Source: Thermococcus barophilus MP
GTDB lineage: Archaea > Methanobacteriota_B > Thermococci > Thermococcales > Thermococcaceae
Length of the DNA stretch: 64,000 bases
Direction: 5' to 3'
Assembly: GCF_000151105.2 (NCBI RefSeq)
Contig: NC_014804.1
Coordinates: 248,001-312,000 of the forward strand
Position numbers and translations under genes: made by a program
The notes under the pieces: model-generated
Told to the model about the DNA's origin: nothing
Database searches by the model: none
What the model saw: only the letters and a program-made list of their open reading frames with translations
Part shown: positions 8,246 to 16,377 of the stretch, in pieces
How the letters are laid out: every line of letters begins with the position of its first letter
Numbering within the stretch: the first letter of the stretch is position 1

Positions 8246-9336
8246 AGTGTTGAAACGTGGAATAGGGCTTCCATCAAGTGACCAAAGAGGTAGCTAACAA
8301 ACGCTGCTCCCAATCCAGTAGTGACCATCTCTGTAACTTTCTTCTTTATTGAGATTCCTGAGAGCACCGATATAAAAGTCGCAACTACTGCCAGCGCTGT
8401 TCCCGCTAACAATACGGAGAATGGCAGTGCAACCAGTGATGATGATGCAAAGAAATAAGGCGTAACTGGGAACGCTACGCCAAGCAAGTAAAAGCATCCA
8501 GTATAAAGGGCTGCTCTTATCTCGTTTTCATCCTCTTCTTGGATAAGTAACTTAATTATTGCATCGTGGTTTGAGGATAATTTTTCAGCGACCTCTTTTG
8601 CAACATTTTCAGGCATACCGCTCTCAAGGAGCTTGTCTAAAAGTTCATCTTTTGCTCTATCTGGAGAAACTCTGAACAGGACTTCCATTCTCTGTCTGAT
8701 GCTCTCATTTACCTGCCTCTGAGAGCGAACAGATATGAAAGTTCCAATCGCCATTGATAGTGCTCCAGCAACTCCAACTATGAGACCGCTAATTCCGACG
8801 AGCTTTGGATTGTAAACGTAAACTGCTGACAATCCAGTAACTGCCCCGAGGATCTCGACTAATCCATCGTTCATGCCGAGAACTAAATCTCGGATATTTT
8901 CGACATGGAGTCTTTTTTTGCTCTCGTAAAAGAACTTCTCGTGTTCAAGCTCATCCAAGATGACATCACTTAATTCTCTCCTCTCTTCATCATTGAGCTT
9001 CTCTTGATATGTCGTGAGGAATTTGAAGTACTTTTGGATTGCGCTGTTTTCTCCCATCTCAAGGAGTGAAGCAACAGCTCCAGGCCCTAAAATTTTCCTT
9101 AAAAGCCTTATGCTGTAAAGGCTCAGCTTGCTGATTTTTATCCTGGGGGTTCTGACATTTCTCCTTGTCAAGAAATCGTGCCAGAACTTTGCATGCTTTG
9201 CTTCAATGTTTGAAAGCCTCAGAAATTCCTTCTTTAAACTCTCGTCTTTTTCAGTTTTAGCAAGCTGAGCATAAAGAATTGAATCGGAGTATTCATCCTC
9301 ATAAAACTGAAGTGCCGACTTTATCATCTCGTCCAT
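8242..9336 (-). CDS. ferritin-like/VIT1 fusion iron (manganese) transporter
   Basis: A 364-aa fusion. Residues 1-140 are a four-helix ferritin-like domain with diiron ligands in 'EDEYSDSILYAQLA', 'NIEAKHAKFW' and 'LDELEHEKFF' (two ExxH motifs). Residues 145-364 are a VIT1/CCC1 transporter domain beginning 'LVLGMNDGLVEILGAVTGL', with about five membrane helices and a cytoplasmic charged insert between helices 2 and 3. Homologues of this architecture (MbfA/VIT-like) export Fe2+ or Mn2+ and use the ferritin part as iron sensor or oxidase. This one is physically far from the 43-60 kb ferritin group. The metal is inferred. Confidence 0.9.
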   Translation of the reverse strand: MDEMIKSALQFYEDEYSDSILYAQLAKTEKDESLKKEFLRLSNIEAKHAKFWHDFLTRRNVRTPRIKISKLSLYSIRLLRKILGPGAVASLLEMGENSAIQKYFKFLTTYQEKLNDEERRELSDVILDELEHEKFFYESKKRLHVENIRDLVLGMNDGLVEILGAVTGLSAVYVYNPKLVGISGLIVGVAGALSMAIGTFISVRSQRQVNESIRQRMEVLFRVSPDRAKDELLDKLLESGMPENVAKEVAEKLSSNHDAIIKLLIQEEDENEIRAALYTGCFYLLGVAFPVTPYFFASSSLVALPFSVLLAGTALAVVATFISVLSGISIKKKVTEMVTTGLGAAFVSYLFGHLMEALFHVSTL

Positions 9337-9377
9337 CTTCCATCCCCTAAAAAGCTGAACAAAAGAGTTAATTAAAG

Positions 9378-10517
9378 TTACTGTAATGACTTTAAAGTCT
9401 CAAGCACTTTTTCAAAAGGAGCATCTGTCTTTAGAGCGGTTGGTGAGAAGTGAGTTCTCGTTGCTTTGTAGCCCTCTTCTTTAAGAATTTCAATGATTTT
9501 GGAAACTTTTCTTGCTTCAAGGTTGTTTCTCCTTGCTAATGCATGGGTATCATAGAAAAATGGAACATCAAGCTCCTCTTTGATGATTCCTAAAAACTTC
9601 AGCACTTTCTTTTTCTCTGCAATCTCCTCTCTCTCTGCTAGCTTATGAATCTCTTCAACAATTTCTTGATTCTTGAGCTCCCCAAGCCACAAAGGTCCAT
9701 AAGCTTTAGCTTTGCTTGGCAGAAAGCTCCTCTCAATCTCGAATTTTCCATTCTTTTCATTAAAATACAGATACCCGAGCTTTTCTAAAGTCTCATCCCC
9801 TTTCTTCGCTCCATCTTTGAACCTTAAGAATGCCCTGAAGTAGTGGTCTTTGTAGTACGCAAAAAGAACTTCAAAGCCCATGTCATACTTTGCAACATAT
9901 CTTGCAACGGTTCCTATTAAAATCCTCAGCCCCGCTTCATGGCAGAGCTCGCCTCTTATTGGCACTGCGTTGTATTTTCTTAGACATGCCTTTGGATGAG
10001 CTCCGCAGAGGGGAGCGGTATCTGTTGCGGTTATGGCTAAAACTCCTTTCCGCTTTACACTTCTCAAAGCAGAGTCTAAAAACTCCATTGGTGAGCCGAA
10101 TGGATCAAGATCAATGAAGTCAAAGTATCTAAACTGGTCATTCATCAATCTGTTGGCATCTAAGTTTGTTGCGACTAAAACCTTGCTTCCTTTTAAAAAT
10201 GCTCTCTTCTCATGTATCTCAATTTTACCAGGGAAGTTGAGTGCCAGATTTTTGATTATCAGCTCAAAGGCATCTGGATTTATGTCATTCATCCAAACTT
10301 CAGCTGCTGGAGTCTCTAAGGCATACCTGATCCCCCTAATCCCTGTAGCACTTAGAGCATCTAAAACTTTCTTTGGTTTAACAACCTTGAGGAGAAGGAC
10401 GCTTAAATCCCTATTCAGAGCCATTACAGGGTTGTAAAAGACTGGAGCATCATAAATACGCTCAGCTTTTGGGACAAGAACCCTTGCTTTTCCTTCACTT
10501 ATTTCTATTAGCTCCAT
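9378..10517 (-). CDS. trm1: tRNA (guanine(26)-N(2))-dimethyltransferase
   Basis: A 379-aa class I SAM-dependent methyltransferase making m2G/m2,2G at position 26 of tRNA. The N-terminal half holds the Rossmann methyltransferase with '[18 protein letters not shown]' (SAM motif I), '[19 protein letters not shown]' (catalytic D-P-F-G) and '[13 protein letters not shown]'. The C-terminal half is the Trm1-specific domain. ATG 10517 is preceded by GGTGGT. Length matches P. horikoshii-type Trm1. Confidence 0.96.
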   Translation of the reverse strand: MELIEISEGKARVLVPKAERIYDAPVFYNPVMALNRDLSVLLLKVVKPKKVLDALSATGIRGIRYALETPAAEVWMNDINPDAFELIIKNLALNFPGKIEIHEKRAFLKGSKVLVATNLDANRLMNDQFRYFDFIDLDPFGSPMEFLDSALRSVKRKGVLAITATDTAPLCGAHPKACLRKYNAVPIRGELCHEAGLRILIGTVARYVAKYDMGFEVLFAYYKDHYFRAFLRFKDGAKKGDETLEKLGYLYFNEKNGKFEIERSFLPSKAKAYGPLWLGELKNQEIVEEIHKLAEREEIAEKKKVLKFLGIIKEELDVPFFYDTHALARRNNLEARKVSKIIEILKEEGYKATRTHFSPTALKTDAPFEKVLETLKSLQ

Positions 10518-10565
10518 GGTACCACCAATCTATTTACAAAAAGCTTAGGCTAAGAAGAAAAGAAA

Positions 10566-10823
10566 TCAGAGAATTTGGACGTAATCACCAAGAGCTTGTC
10601 CGGGTAAGCCTTTTTCGAACCTTACCTTAACCTCGCCCCTAACTCCATGTGGCTTGACAATTTTGCCGGCAATTATTTTTCCGCTCGGGCTCTTCCAAAT
10701 GACTTTCTTTCCTATGAGCTTTGCTGCCTCTTCTCTGCTCTCAATTCCGAGAGGCTTGATAATCATGTGGTGGTTGTGCTGATTCTCCTTACTCCTCATG
10801 TAGCTTAACACTATCCCCTTCAT
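10566..10823 (-). CDS. rpl35ae: 50S ribosomal protein L35Ae
   Basis: An 85-aa large-subunit protein, recognised by '[26 protein letters not shown]' style N-terminus (given here in part only by its features: basic, His-rich) and '[17 protein letters not shown]'-like '[17 protein letters not shown]' near residue 60. ATG 10823 is chosen because GGTGAG lies just upstream and overlaps the only longer GTG alternative. Divergent from prolidase. Confidence 0.95.
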   Translation of the reverse strand: MKGIVLSYMRSKENQHNHHMIIKPLGIESREEAAKLIGKKVIWKSPSGKIIAGKIVKPHGVRGEVKVRFEKGLPGQALGDYVQIL

Positions 10824-10924
10824 CGCCCTCACCGTTAATGCCTATTGAAGAGAGCTTTTAAATTTATTGATGATTGATGGAAAGGGTTTTATTCTCTCTT
10901 AGCTATTCAGCTTTGGTGGTGATC

Positions 10925-11974
10925 ATGAAAATGGAAAGAATAAAGAAGCTTCAAAAGTTTATAAACGAGAACTCAATTGATGCAGCGCTTATCTCTAAAC
11001 GTGAAAACTTGTTCTACTTTTCTGGAGCTTCTCCGTTAGCTGGGGGGTATTTGGTTGTTACTCCCGATGAGGCTATAATTTATGTTCCCGAACTTGAATA
11101 TGAAGCAACAAAGGAAGAGACCGAACTACCCGTTGAAAAGTTCAAGAGACTGCCAGAACTTTATGAAAAGCTCAAACCTTACAGTATTTTGGGAATTGAA
11201 GGTTCAACAAGCTTTTCCTTCATGAATGCACTTAAAGAAAAAGCTGAGATAAAGGAGTTCAGGAACGTTGATGATGTTATAAAGGACCTTAGAATTGTAA
11301 AAACCAAAGAAGAAATCGAGATAATCAAAAGCGCGTGTGAATTAGCTGACATGGCTGTTATGGCAGCTATTGAAGAAATCAGCGAGGGGAAGAGAGAAAG
11401 GGAAATAGCAGCGAAGGTTGAGTATGTTATGAAGATGAACGGTGCTGAAAAGCCAGCCTTTGATACAATCATCGCCAGCGGTCACAGGGCAGCTCTCCCT
11501 CATGGGGTTGCAAGCGATAAGAGAATTGAGAGAGGAGATTTGGTTGTCATAGATTTAGGGGCACTTTACAGGCACTACAACTCTGACATCACCAGAACCA
11601 TAGTTGTTGGAAAGCCCAATGAGAAGCAGAAAGAGATTTATGAGGTAGTTCTTGAGGCTCAAAAGACAGCTGTTGAAAAAGCTAAGCCAGGAATGACTGC
11701 GAAGGAACTCGACAGCATAGCAAGGAACATCATAGCGGAATACGGCTATGGGGATTACTTTATCCACAGCCTTGGTCACGGAGTTGGCTTGGAAATTCAT
11801 GAGCCTCCGAGGATAAGTCAGTACGATGAGAGTGTTCTCAAGGAAGGAATGGTTGTAACAATTGAACCGGGAATTTACATTCCAAAGCTTGGTGGCGTCA
11901 GAATTGAGGATACAGTTGTTATAACGAAGGATGGGGCAGAGAGGCTCACAAAGATGGAGAGAGAGCTAATTTAA
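10925..11974 (+). CDS. pepQ: Xaa-Pro dipeptidase (prolidase)
   Basis: A 349-aa M24 metallopeptidase cleaving X-Pro dipeptides in the cytoplasm, important for peptide-fermenting Thermococcales. The creatinase-like N-domain is followed by the pita-bread domain with metal ligands in 'VVIDLGALYRHYNSDITRT' (two Asp), 'HSLGHGVGLEIHE' (His), 'VVTIEPGIY' (Glu) and 'GGVRIEDTVV' (Glu). ATG 10925 has GGTGGTGAT in front and gives nearly the same length as the P. furiosus enzyme as I remember it (348 aa). Its stop overlaps the convergent vapC by 4 nt. Confidence 0.96.
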   Translation: MKMERIKKLQKFINENSIDAALISKRENLFYFSGASPLAGGYLVVTPDEAIIYVPELEYEATKEETELPVEKFKRLPELYEKLKPYSILGIEGSTSFSFMNALKEKAEIKEFRNVDDVIKDLRIVKTKEEIEIIKSACELADMAVMAAIEEISEGKREREIAAKVEYVMKMNGAEKPAFDTIIASGHRAALPHGVASDKRIERGDLVVIDLGALYRHYNSDITRTIVVGKPNEKQKEIYEVVLEAQKTAVEKAKPGMTAKELDSIARNIIAEYGYGDYFIHSLGHGVGLEIHEPPRISQYDESVLKEGMVVTIEPGIYIPKLGGVRIEDTVVITKDGAERLTKMERELI

Positions 11975-12345
11975 TCCCTTTTTATTATCCTAACTTTTAA
12001 GCCATATTCAGTGAACAGTTCAAAGTCCTTATCACAGGTAATAAGCATTTTATCGTGAGCTATTGCATTGGCAGCTATCAATAAATCTTTAGCGGGCGGT
12101 AGATTGCCTTTTTTCTTTAAGTCTCTGTAGATTTCTCCGGCAATCTTTGCACTTTTTTCGTCAAAGTGCAGTTTTGGTAACTTTTCAATCATAAGCTCTT
12201 CCTTTTCCTTCAGAGTTCCACAGTAAAGCTCAAAAACCGTGATTGCAGAGAGACCGTAAACCCATTCAGAAGGTAAAGACTTGACGACTTTTGAATTTCC
12301 TTTAAAAACCTCAATTATCACACTTGTATCAAGGATTGCATCCAT
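11971..12345 (-). CDS. vapC: VapC-type PIN domain RNase toxin
   Basis: A 124-aa PIN-domain protein: '[16 protein letters not shown]' gives the first Asp, '[10 protein letters not shown]' the conserved Glu, '[13 protein letters not shown]' and 'LITCDKDFE' the C-terminal acidic residues. It is predicted to be an endoribonuclease toxin. It overlaps its VapB partner by 28 nt, so the pair is translationally coupled. Confidence 0.92.
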   Translation of the reverse strand: MDAILDTSVIIEVFKGNSKVVKSLPSEWVYGLSAITVFELYCGTLKEKEELMIEKLPKLHFDEKSAKIAGEIYRDLKKKGNLPPAKDLLIAANAIAHDKMLITCDKDFELFTEYGLKVRIIKRD

Positions 12346-12539
12346 TTTTGTGCCTCCTTTAATTCCTTCTCAAGCTTTTCGGCCTCTTCCTTACTTCTTG
12401 TTCCAAATCCTATTAGCAGGATGTTGAGATTTCCTTCTTTCTTTATAAGTTCTCTGATAACTTCTGAGAAGCTCTTTTTTCCCTTAATCCTCACAAGCTC
12501 CCAATAAACATCATCTGATATGGTTATTGTTTTTCCCAT
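12318..12539 (-). CDS. vapB: VapB-type (DUF217-like) antitoxin
   Basis: A 73-aa protein starting [15 protein letters not shown], with the DUF217-type DNA-binding N-terminus and '[10 protein letters not shown]' helix, then a charged helical tail that would wrap the toxin. ATG 12539 has GGTGATTAAA in front. A perfect 14-bp palindrome (12551-12564) lies directly upstream and could be its own operator. Confidence 0.88.
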   Translation of the reverse strand: MGKTITISDDVYWELVRIKGKKSFSEVIRELIKKEGNLNILLIGFGTRSKEEAEKLEKELKEAQKWMQSLIQV

Positions 12540-12550
12540 TTTAATCACCT

Positions 12551-12564
12551 GTGCATGCATGCAC
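12551..12564. promoter_or_regulatory. perfect 14-bp palindrome upstream of vapBC, candidate operator
   Basis: GTGCATGCATGCAC is its own reverse complement. It sits 12 bp before the vapB start on the minus strand, and 60-odd bp before pelA on the other side; TATA-like TATTTAAAAC at about 12588-12597 is shared in the divergent gap. VapB proteins usually bind palindromes over their own start region, so this is a natural autorepression site. Binding is inferred. Confidence 0.55.
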
Positions 12565-12627
12565 GAATACATGTACTATCGAGATATTTAAAACCTTTCC
12601 TCCCGAGAACATAGGGGAGGTGAGAGA

Positions 12628-13698
12628 ATGAAAATACTTGACCAGAATCCCAAGGAGGGCAAAATTAAAGTTAAAGCCGAAACTCTCGATGACCTCTGGC
12701 ATCTCTATCACATCATTGAGGAAGGAGATGTAGTTTATGCAAAGACCCTCAGAAAGCAGAGTCAGAGAAGTGATTCCCTTAGACCAGAAAAGGTTCAGGC
12801 GATTCCAGTGTTTTTGGGTATTAGGGCTGAAAAAATCAACTTCCACAAGTTTGCAAATGCGTTGAGGATTACTGGTCCGATAGTGTATGCCTCAAGAGAG
12901 GAAGTTCCCCTTGGTAAGTATCACACAATAGCAGTTGAAGAGAACAGCATTATTACAATTCAAAAGCCCAAATGGAAGGCTCACCACTTGGAAAGATTAA
13001 AGCAAGCTGTTGAAGCTTCTCAGAGAGCAAGAATTATGATTGTTGTTGTGGATGATGGTGAGGCCGATATTGCTCTCGTGAGAGAATACGGCGTTGATAT
13101 AATTGCCAACATAAGACACAACCTTGGGGGGAAGAGATACGGCACAAATAGGGAAGCTGAGGAAATGAAGTTCTTCCACGATTTAGCAAAGACAATTGCT
13201 GAAATTATGGAGAGAGAAAAGGTGGATAAAGCTATTGTCGCTGGTCCCGGCTTTGTGAAGGAGAACTTTTACAGGTTCCTCCAGGAGAATTATCCCGATT
13301 TGGCAAAGCGTGTTGTAATTGAGGACACGAGTGTTACAGGGAGAACCGGGATTTATGAGGTCATTAGGAGAGGAACCGTTGACAAAGTTTACCATGAAAA
13401 CAGAGTCGCAAAGGAAATTCAGCTCGTGGAGAAGGTCATAGAGGAGATTGCAAAGAATGGATTGGTGGCTTATGGTATAAAAGAGGTCGAAGAAGCAGCG
13501 AATTATGGAGCAATTGAGACTTTGCTCGTTTTGGATGAGCTTTTGAAGGGAGAGATGAGAGAAAAGATTGAGCAGCTCATGGAGTTCGTCAGGCAGATGA
13601 GGGGGGAGATAGTAATTGTCAGCTCGGAACATGAGGGAGGTGAAAAGCTGAAAGCTTTGGGAGGAATTGCCGCACTGCTGAGGTATAAGGTTAAGTGA
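12628..13698 (+). CDS. pelA: aPelota, mRNA surveillance / ribosome rescue protein
   Basis: A 356-aa homologue of Pelota/Dom34, a paralogue of release factor aRF1 that works with aEF1A/ABCE1 to split stalled ribosomes. The N-terminal Sm-like domain contains 'DDLWHLYHIIEEGDVVYAKTLRK', the central domain the eRF1_2 fold, and the C-terminal domain 'GAIETLLVLDEL' of eRF1_3. GGGGAGGTGA precedes ATG 12628. Monocistronic. Confidence 0.96.
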   Translation: MKILDQNPKEGKIKVKAETLDDLWHLYHIIEEGDVVYAKTLRKQSQRSDSLRPEKVQAIPVFLGIRAEKINFHKFANALRITGPIVYASREEVPLGKYHTIAVEENSIITIQKPKWKAHHLERLKQAVEASQRARIMIVVVDDGEADIALVREYGVDIIANIRHNLGGKRYGTNREAEEMKFFHDLAKTIAEIMEREKVDKAIVAGPGFVKENFYRFLQENYPDLAKRVVIEDTSVTGRTGIYEVIRRGTVDKVYHENRVAKEIQLVEKVIEEIAKNGLVAYGIKEVEEAANYGAIETLLVLDELLKGEMREKIEQLMEFVRQMRGEIVIVSSEHEGGEKLKALGGIAALLRYKVK

Positions 13699-14685
13699 TT
13701 AGTAAATCTCGGCATAGGCATCGCTTTCAAATCTTGGGAACTCCTCCTCTTCGCTGTTCTTCACTAAAACCCTGTCTTTTTCTTCTGTAAACTCACCAAT
13801 GATGAAAGCTTTAATTCCATTCTTGGATAGCTCCTCAATTATTCTTGAGGAATTCCTTCTGGGAGAAATTATCACCAGCGTTCCGGTTGATGAGACAGTT
13901 AGAGGATTCACATCAAAAGCTTCAAGAACTTTTTTGACGAGAGGAGGGATGTAAATTTTGTCATAATAAACCCTAAAACCAACATTTGAATTGTCGGCAA
14001 TTTCATGAAGGGCTGTTAAGCCTCCCTCAGTTGCATCATGCATACCTCTCACGAGCTTTCTCACAGCGAGGGCATCAGGGACGACGGTTTCAAGCTTGTA
14101 CATTTCTCTGAGCTTGTCTATTTCGGCTGGAGTTAAAAATTTTTTAAGCTCCTCTTTCTTGAAGTAAGCCGCTCCAACGGCAAACTCTATCCCAATGCCC
14201 TTCGTTATTATTATATCGTCTCCGGGTTTTGCTAACGGTAGTCTCAGGTCTTCTTTCTTCACCAATCCAAGTGCCGTTGTGGTGGCAGTTGTTTCTTTAA
14301 TCGTGGTGTAAACTCCTGTATGTCCCCCGATTACAGCTGTTCCGTATTCTCTACACTCTTCATTGAGTTCCCCCATTATTTGAGCGAGCTCTTCTTTAGT
14401 GGAACCTGGGGATAACAATAGGTCAATAACCAGCCATCTCGGCTTAGCACCAAAAACTGCAACATCGCTTGCTGCGAAATGATACGTGAAGAATCCAAAA
14501 TGCTCCATTGGAACGCCTAAAACTGGATCAGTTGCTATGACGAGATAGTTTTCATTGCTATACTCAAGAACTGCAGCATCAAAGCCTTCTCTCGGACCGA
14601 TAAAAACTTTCGGATCCTTAATATTAAGGTTATCCAGGATAATTTCATTTAGAACCTCACTTCTTATTTTTCCAAGCGGCAGCAT
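13699..14685 (-). CDS. AIR synthase-related (PurM/HypE-like) protein
   Basis: A 328-aa protein of the PurM/HypE/SelD/ThiL ATP-binding superfamily: 'GFDAAVLEYSNENYLVIATDPVLG' resembles the metal-ATP acidic site, and 'GMHDATEGGLTALHEIA' plus 'GGHTG' are the typical glycine motifs. It lacks the C-terminal Cys of HypE, so it is not a hydrogenase maturation HypE. The start at 14685 is supported by AGGAGG directly upstream; it overlaps the end of the PP-loop gene by 29 nt. The substrate is unknown. The pairing with a PP-loop ATPase suggests both activate a substrate with ATP in one pathway. Confidence 0.82.
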   Translation of the reverse strand: MLPLGKIRSEVLNEIILDNLNIKDPKVFIGPREGFDAAVLEYSNENYLVIATDPVLGVPMEHFGFFTYHFAASDVAVFGAKPRWLVIDLLLSPGSTKEELAQIMGELNEECREYGTAVIGGHTGVYTTIKETTATTTALGLVKKEDLRLPLAKPGDDIIITKGIGIEFAVGAAYFKKEELKKFLTPAEIDKLREMYKLETVVPDALAVRKLVRGMHDATEGGLTALHEIADNSNVGFRVYYDKIYIPPLVKKVLEAFDVNPLTVSSTGTLVIISPRRNSSRIIEELSKNGIKAFIIGEFTEEKDRVLVKNSEEEEFPRFESDAYAEIY

Positions 14686-15466
14686 TTTTGAACCTCCTAA
14701 TGATTTCATCTGCTTCTCTTAGGATTTTTTCATTACATCCATGACACATCAGTTTTAAACTTGGCACTCTCACGCTCATCCGGACTTTATATTTTCTCGC
14801 AAGCTTGCTTATCTCGTAGTTTACCTCATAAGCCAAATTGAAATACTCCTGCTTAATGATTTCAAATTTGTCAATATACTGCAAAGGACATCCCTCTCTC
14901 CACTGCCTTCTTCTTCCATATTCATACATCCTGTAAGGTTTTATACCCGCTTCTTTTGCAAGCTTTTCAACTTCTTCAGCAGTGTACTTAATCAGAGGTC
15001 TGAATACTGGAATCCCGATCCTTGGTATCTCACTCAACCTTATGTCTCCTTTCCACTGATCGAGCAGGGCTCCAATTATCTTATCATTTGCATTGTCACC
15101 TTTTGCTAAAACTTTAAAGCCGTTAATTTTTGCAAACCAATAGGCATTTCTCATCATGACTTTTTTGCAGTGAATACATATTGGGCCCTTCTTTCCAATT
15201 GAATTCTTAAGAAGTCCTTCTGTTATATCAATAAGATAATGCTCGACTCTAAGTTTTTCAGTAAACCTCATTCCCCACAGCAGTGTTTCCCTCCAGCTCC
15301 ATTTGTGGAAGAAGGTTATGGCAGAAACATCTAAACCAGCTTTTTTCATAATATATAGGGCTAAACTGCTGTCTTTTCCTCCAGAAAACATGAGGAGTAT
15401 TTTCTTTTTATGAAGCCCAGTGTTTTCTGCAAACTGTTTTGTCTCCTTTATAATTTCTGCGAGCAT
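14657..15466 (-). CDS. PP-loop ATP pyrophosphatase (N-type; tRNA thiolation-like)
   Basis: A 269-aa protein with the PP-loop SGGKDSS at residues 29-35, which adenylates a substrate using ATP. Conserved cysteines appear in pairs: CIHC (around residue 98), GCPLQY (around 192) and CHGC (around 244), suggesting zinc or an Fe-S cluster and possible sulfur transfer as in TtcA/TtuA-type tRNA thiolases. It differs from TtuA in lacking two full zinc fingers, so the exact substrate is open. It shares an operon with the AIR-synthase-like gene. Confidence 0.78.
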   Translation of the reverse strand: MLAEIIKETKQFAENTGLHKKKILLMFSGGKDSSLALYIMKKAGLDVSAITFFHKWSWRETLLWGMRFTEKLRVEHYLIDITEGLLKNSIGKKGPICIHCKKVMMRNAYWFAKINGFKVLAKGDNANDKIIGALLDQWKGDIRLSEIPRIGIPVFRPLIKYTAEEVEKLAKEAGIKPYRMYEYGRRRQWREGCPLQYIDKFEIIKQEYFNLAYEVNYEISKLARKYKVRMSVRVPSLKLMCHGCNEKILREADEIIRRFKNAAAWKNKK

Positions 15467-15502
15467 GATGAAAATAAAAATAAAAAGTTTAAAAATTTAA
15501 TT

Positions 15503-15880
15503 TCACGAGCTCATCTTTCTTACTTGATTCTCTGCAATGTCTCCCACAATTGGGAATTTATAGTACTCCCCTTGGTATGCTTTAACTATTCCAAGTATCC
15601 ACAGGATAAGGCCAATTAAACCCAAAAGCATGCCTAAAATTGCTCCCAAAAATGGTATAAACATGAGGATTCTCTGAATTATGAATATTCCTAAGAATGT
15701 GATCGTTGACTGCATGGCATGGAATCTGACAAAATCACTTTCTTTCTCCAAGAGAAGGAAAATTATACCTGTCAGGAATCCAAGGACATAAGCCAGTGCC
15801 GCTTCAATGTTTTCTTCAAGTCCTAAAGACGTTTTGCTTTTTTCTACTTCTCCACTTCCATATTCCTCCACTCTCAACAC
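15503..15880 (-). CDS. DUF4870/UPF0132-like small membrane protein
   Basis: A 125-aa protein with a polar N-terminus and three predicted membrane helices: 'AALAYVLGFLTGIIFLLLE', 'STITFLGIFIIQRILMFIPFLG' and 'LGMLLGLIGLILWILGI'. The 'VRFHAMQS' segment between helix 1 and 2 is the family's hallmark. Function unknown. It lies alone between the PP-loop gene and feoAB. Confidence 0.85.
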   Translation of the reverse strand: MLRVEEYGSGEVEKSKTSLGLEENIEAALAYVLGFLTGIIFLLLEKESDFVRFHAMQSTITFLGIFIIQRILMFIPFLGAILGMLLGLIGLILWILGIVKAYQGEYYKFPIVGDIAENQVRKMSS

Positions 15881-16117
15881 CTCACATAGCAGTATATCAA
15901 CTTATTTTTAACTTTCTTGGTTAAATACTTTTCTAAAACTGTTGAAAATGATTTCATGATAGTTGATACTTTTGCATAAATTGCTTTATAATTTTCAAAA
16001 AATATTCGAACCTTATTGAATTGGAAAGCATCTTGCTTTGTTTTAAATCTCGAACCCAATGTTTTGTTAGGCTCACCAAAACTTTTTAAGGTCTCCTATA
16101 TACCAAATTATGATTGA

Positions 16118-16133
16118 ATTAGGTTGTCCTAAT
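16118..16133. promoter_or_regulatory. DtxR/IdeR-type iron operator in front of feoAB
   Basis: The dyad ATTAGG-TTGT-CCTAAT has perfect 6-bp arms and matches the TTAGG-N4-CCTAA form of archaeal and bacterial DtxR-family (iron repressor) boxes. A TATA element (TATATA, 16097-16102) lies 20 bp upstream, so a bound repressor would cover the transcription start. The operator ends just before the GGTGAT and ATG 16144 of feoA. The remaining gap 15881-16096 contains no gene I can support; it holds a TTTATAAT sequence and one ATATTCGAACC copy (16002-16012). Confidence 0.75.
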
Positions 16134-16143
16134 GGTGATGATC

Positions 16144-16377
16144 ATGTATGTGCATTTAACTCAGATGAAAGAAGGGGAGGAGGGAGTCGTTGTTGACATC
16201 CATGGGGGTATTGGGGCGAGACAGAAGTTAATCGGAATGGGAATTACTCCCGGAACCAGAATTCGTGTGCTCAAATCTTCGCCCCCCGGACCAATAATCA
16301 TAGCTGTCGGTTCTTCACGAATAGCCATTGGCAGGGGAATAGCGGATAAAATAATCGTCCGGAGGGAACTTCAATGA
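16144..16377 (+). CDS. feoA: ferrous iron transport protein A
   Basis: A 77-aa SH3-fold protein: 'GEEGVVVDIHGG', 'QKLIGMGITPGTRIRVLKSSPPGPIIIAVGSSRIAIGR' elements are the FeoA/DtxR-C-terminal-like signature. It activates or stabilises FeoB. ATG 16144 is chosen because GGTGAT (16134-16139) precedes it; the earlier ATG 16132 would sit in the operator. It overlaps feoB by 4 nt. Confidence 0.94.
   Translation: MYVHLTQMKEGEEGVVVDIHGGIGARQKLIGMGITPGTRIRVLKSSPPGPIIIAVGSSRIAIGRGIADKIIVRRELQ

Noticed and set aside
13699-14685. HypE hydrogenase maturation factor
   Set aside because: The C-terminal Cys needed for cyanide transfer is absent, and no hyp genes are nearby.
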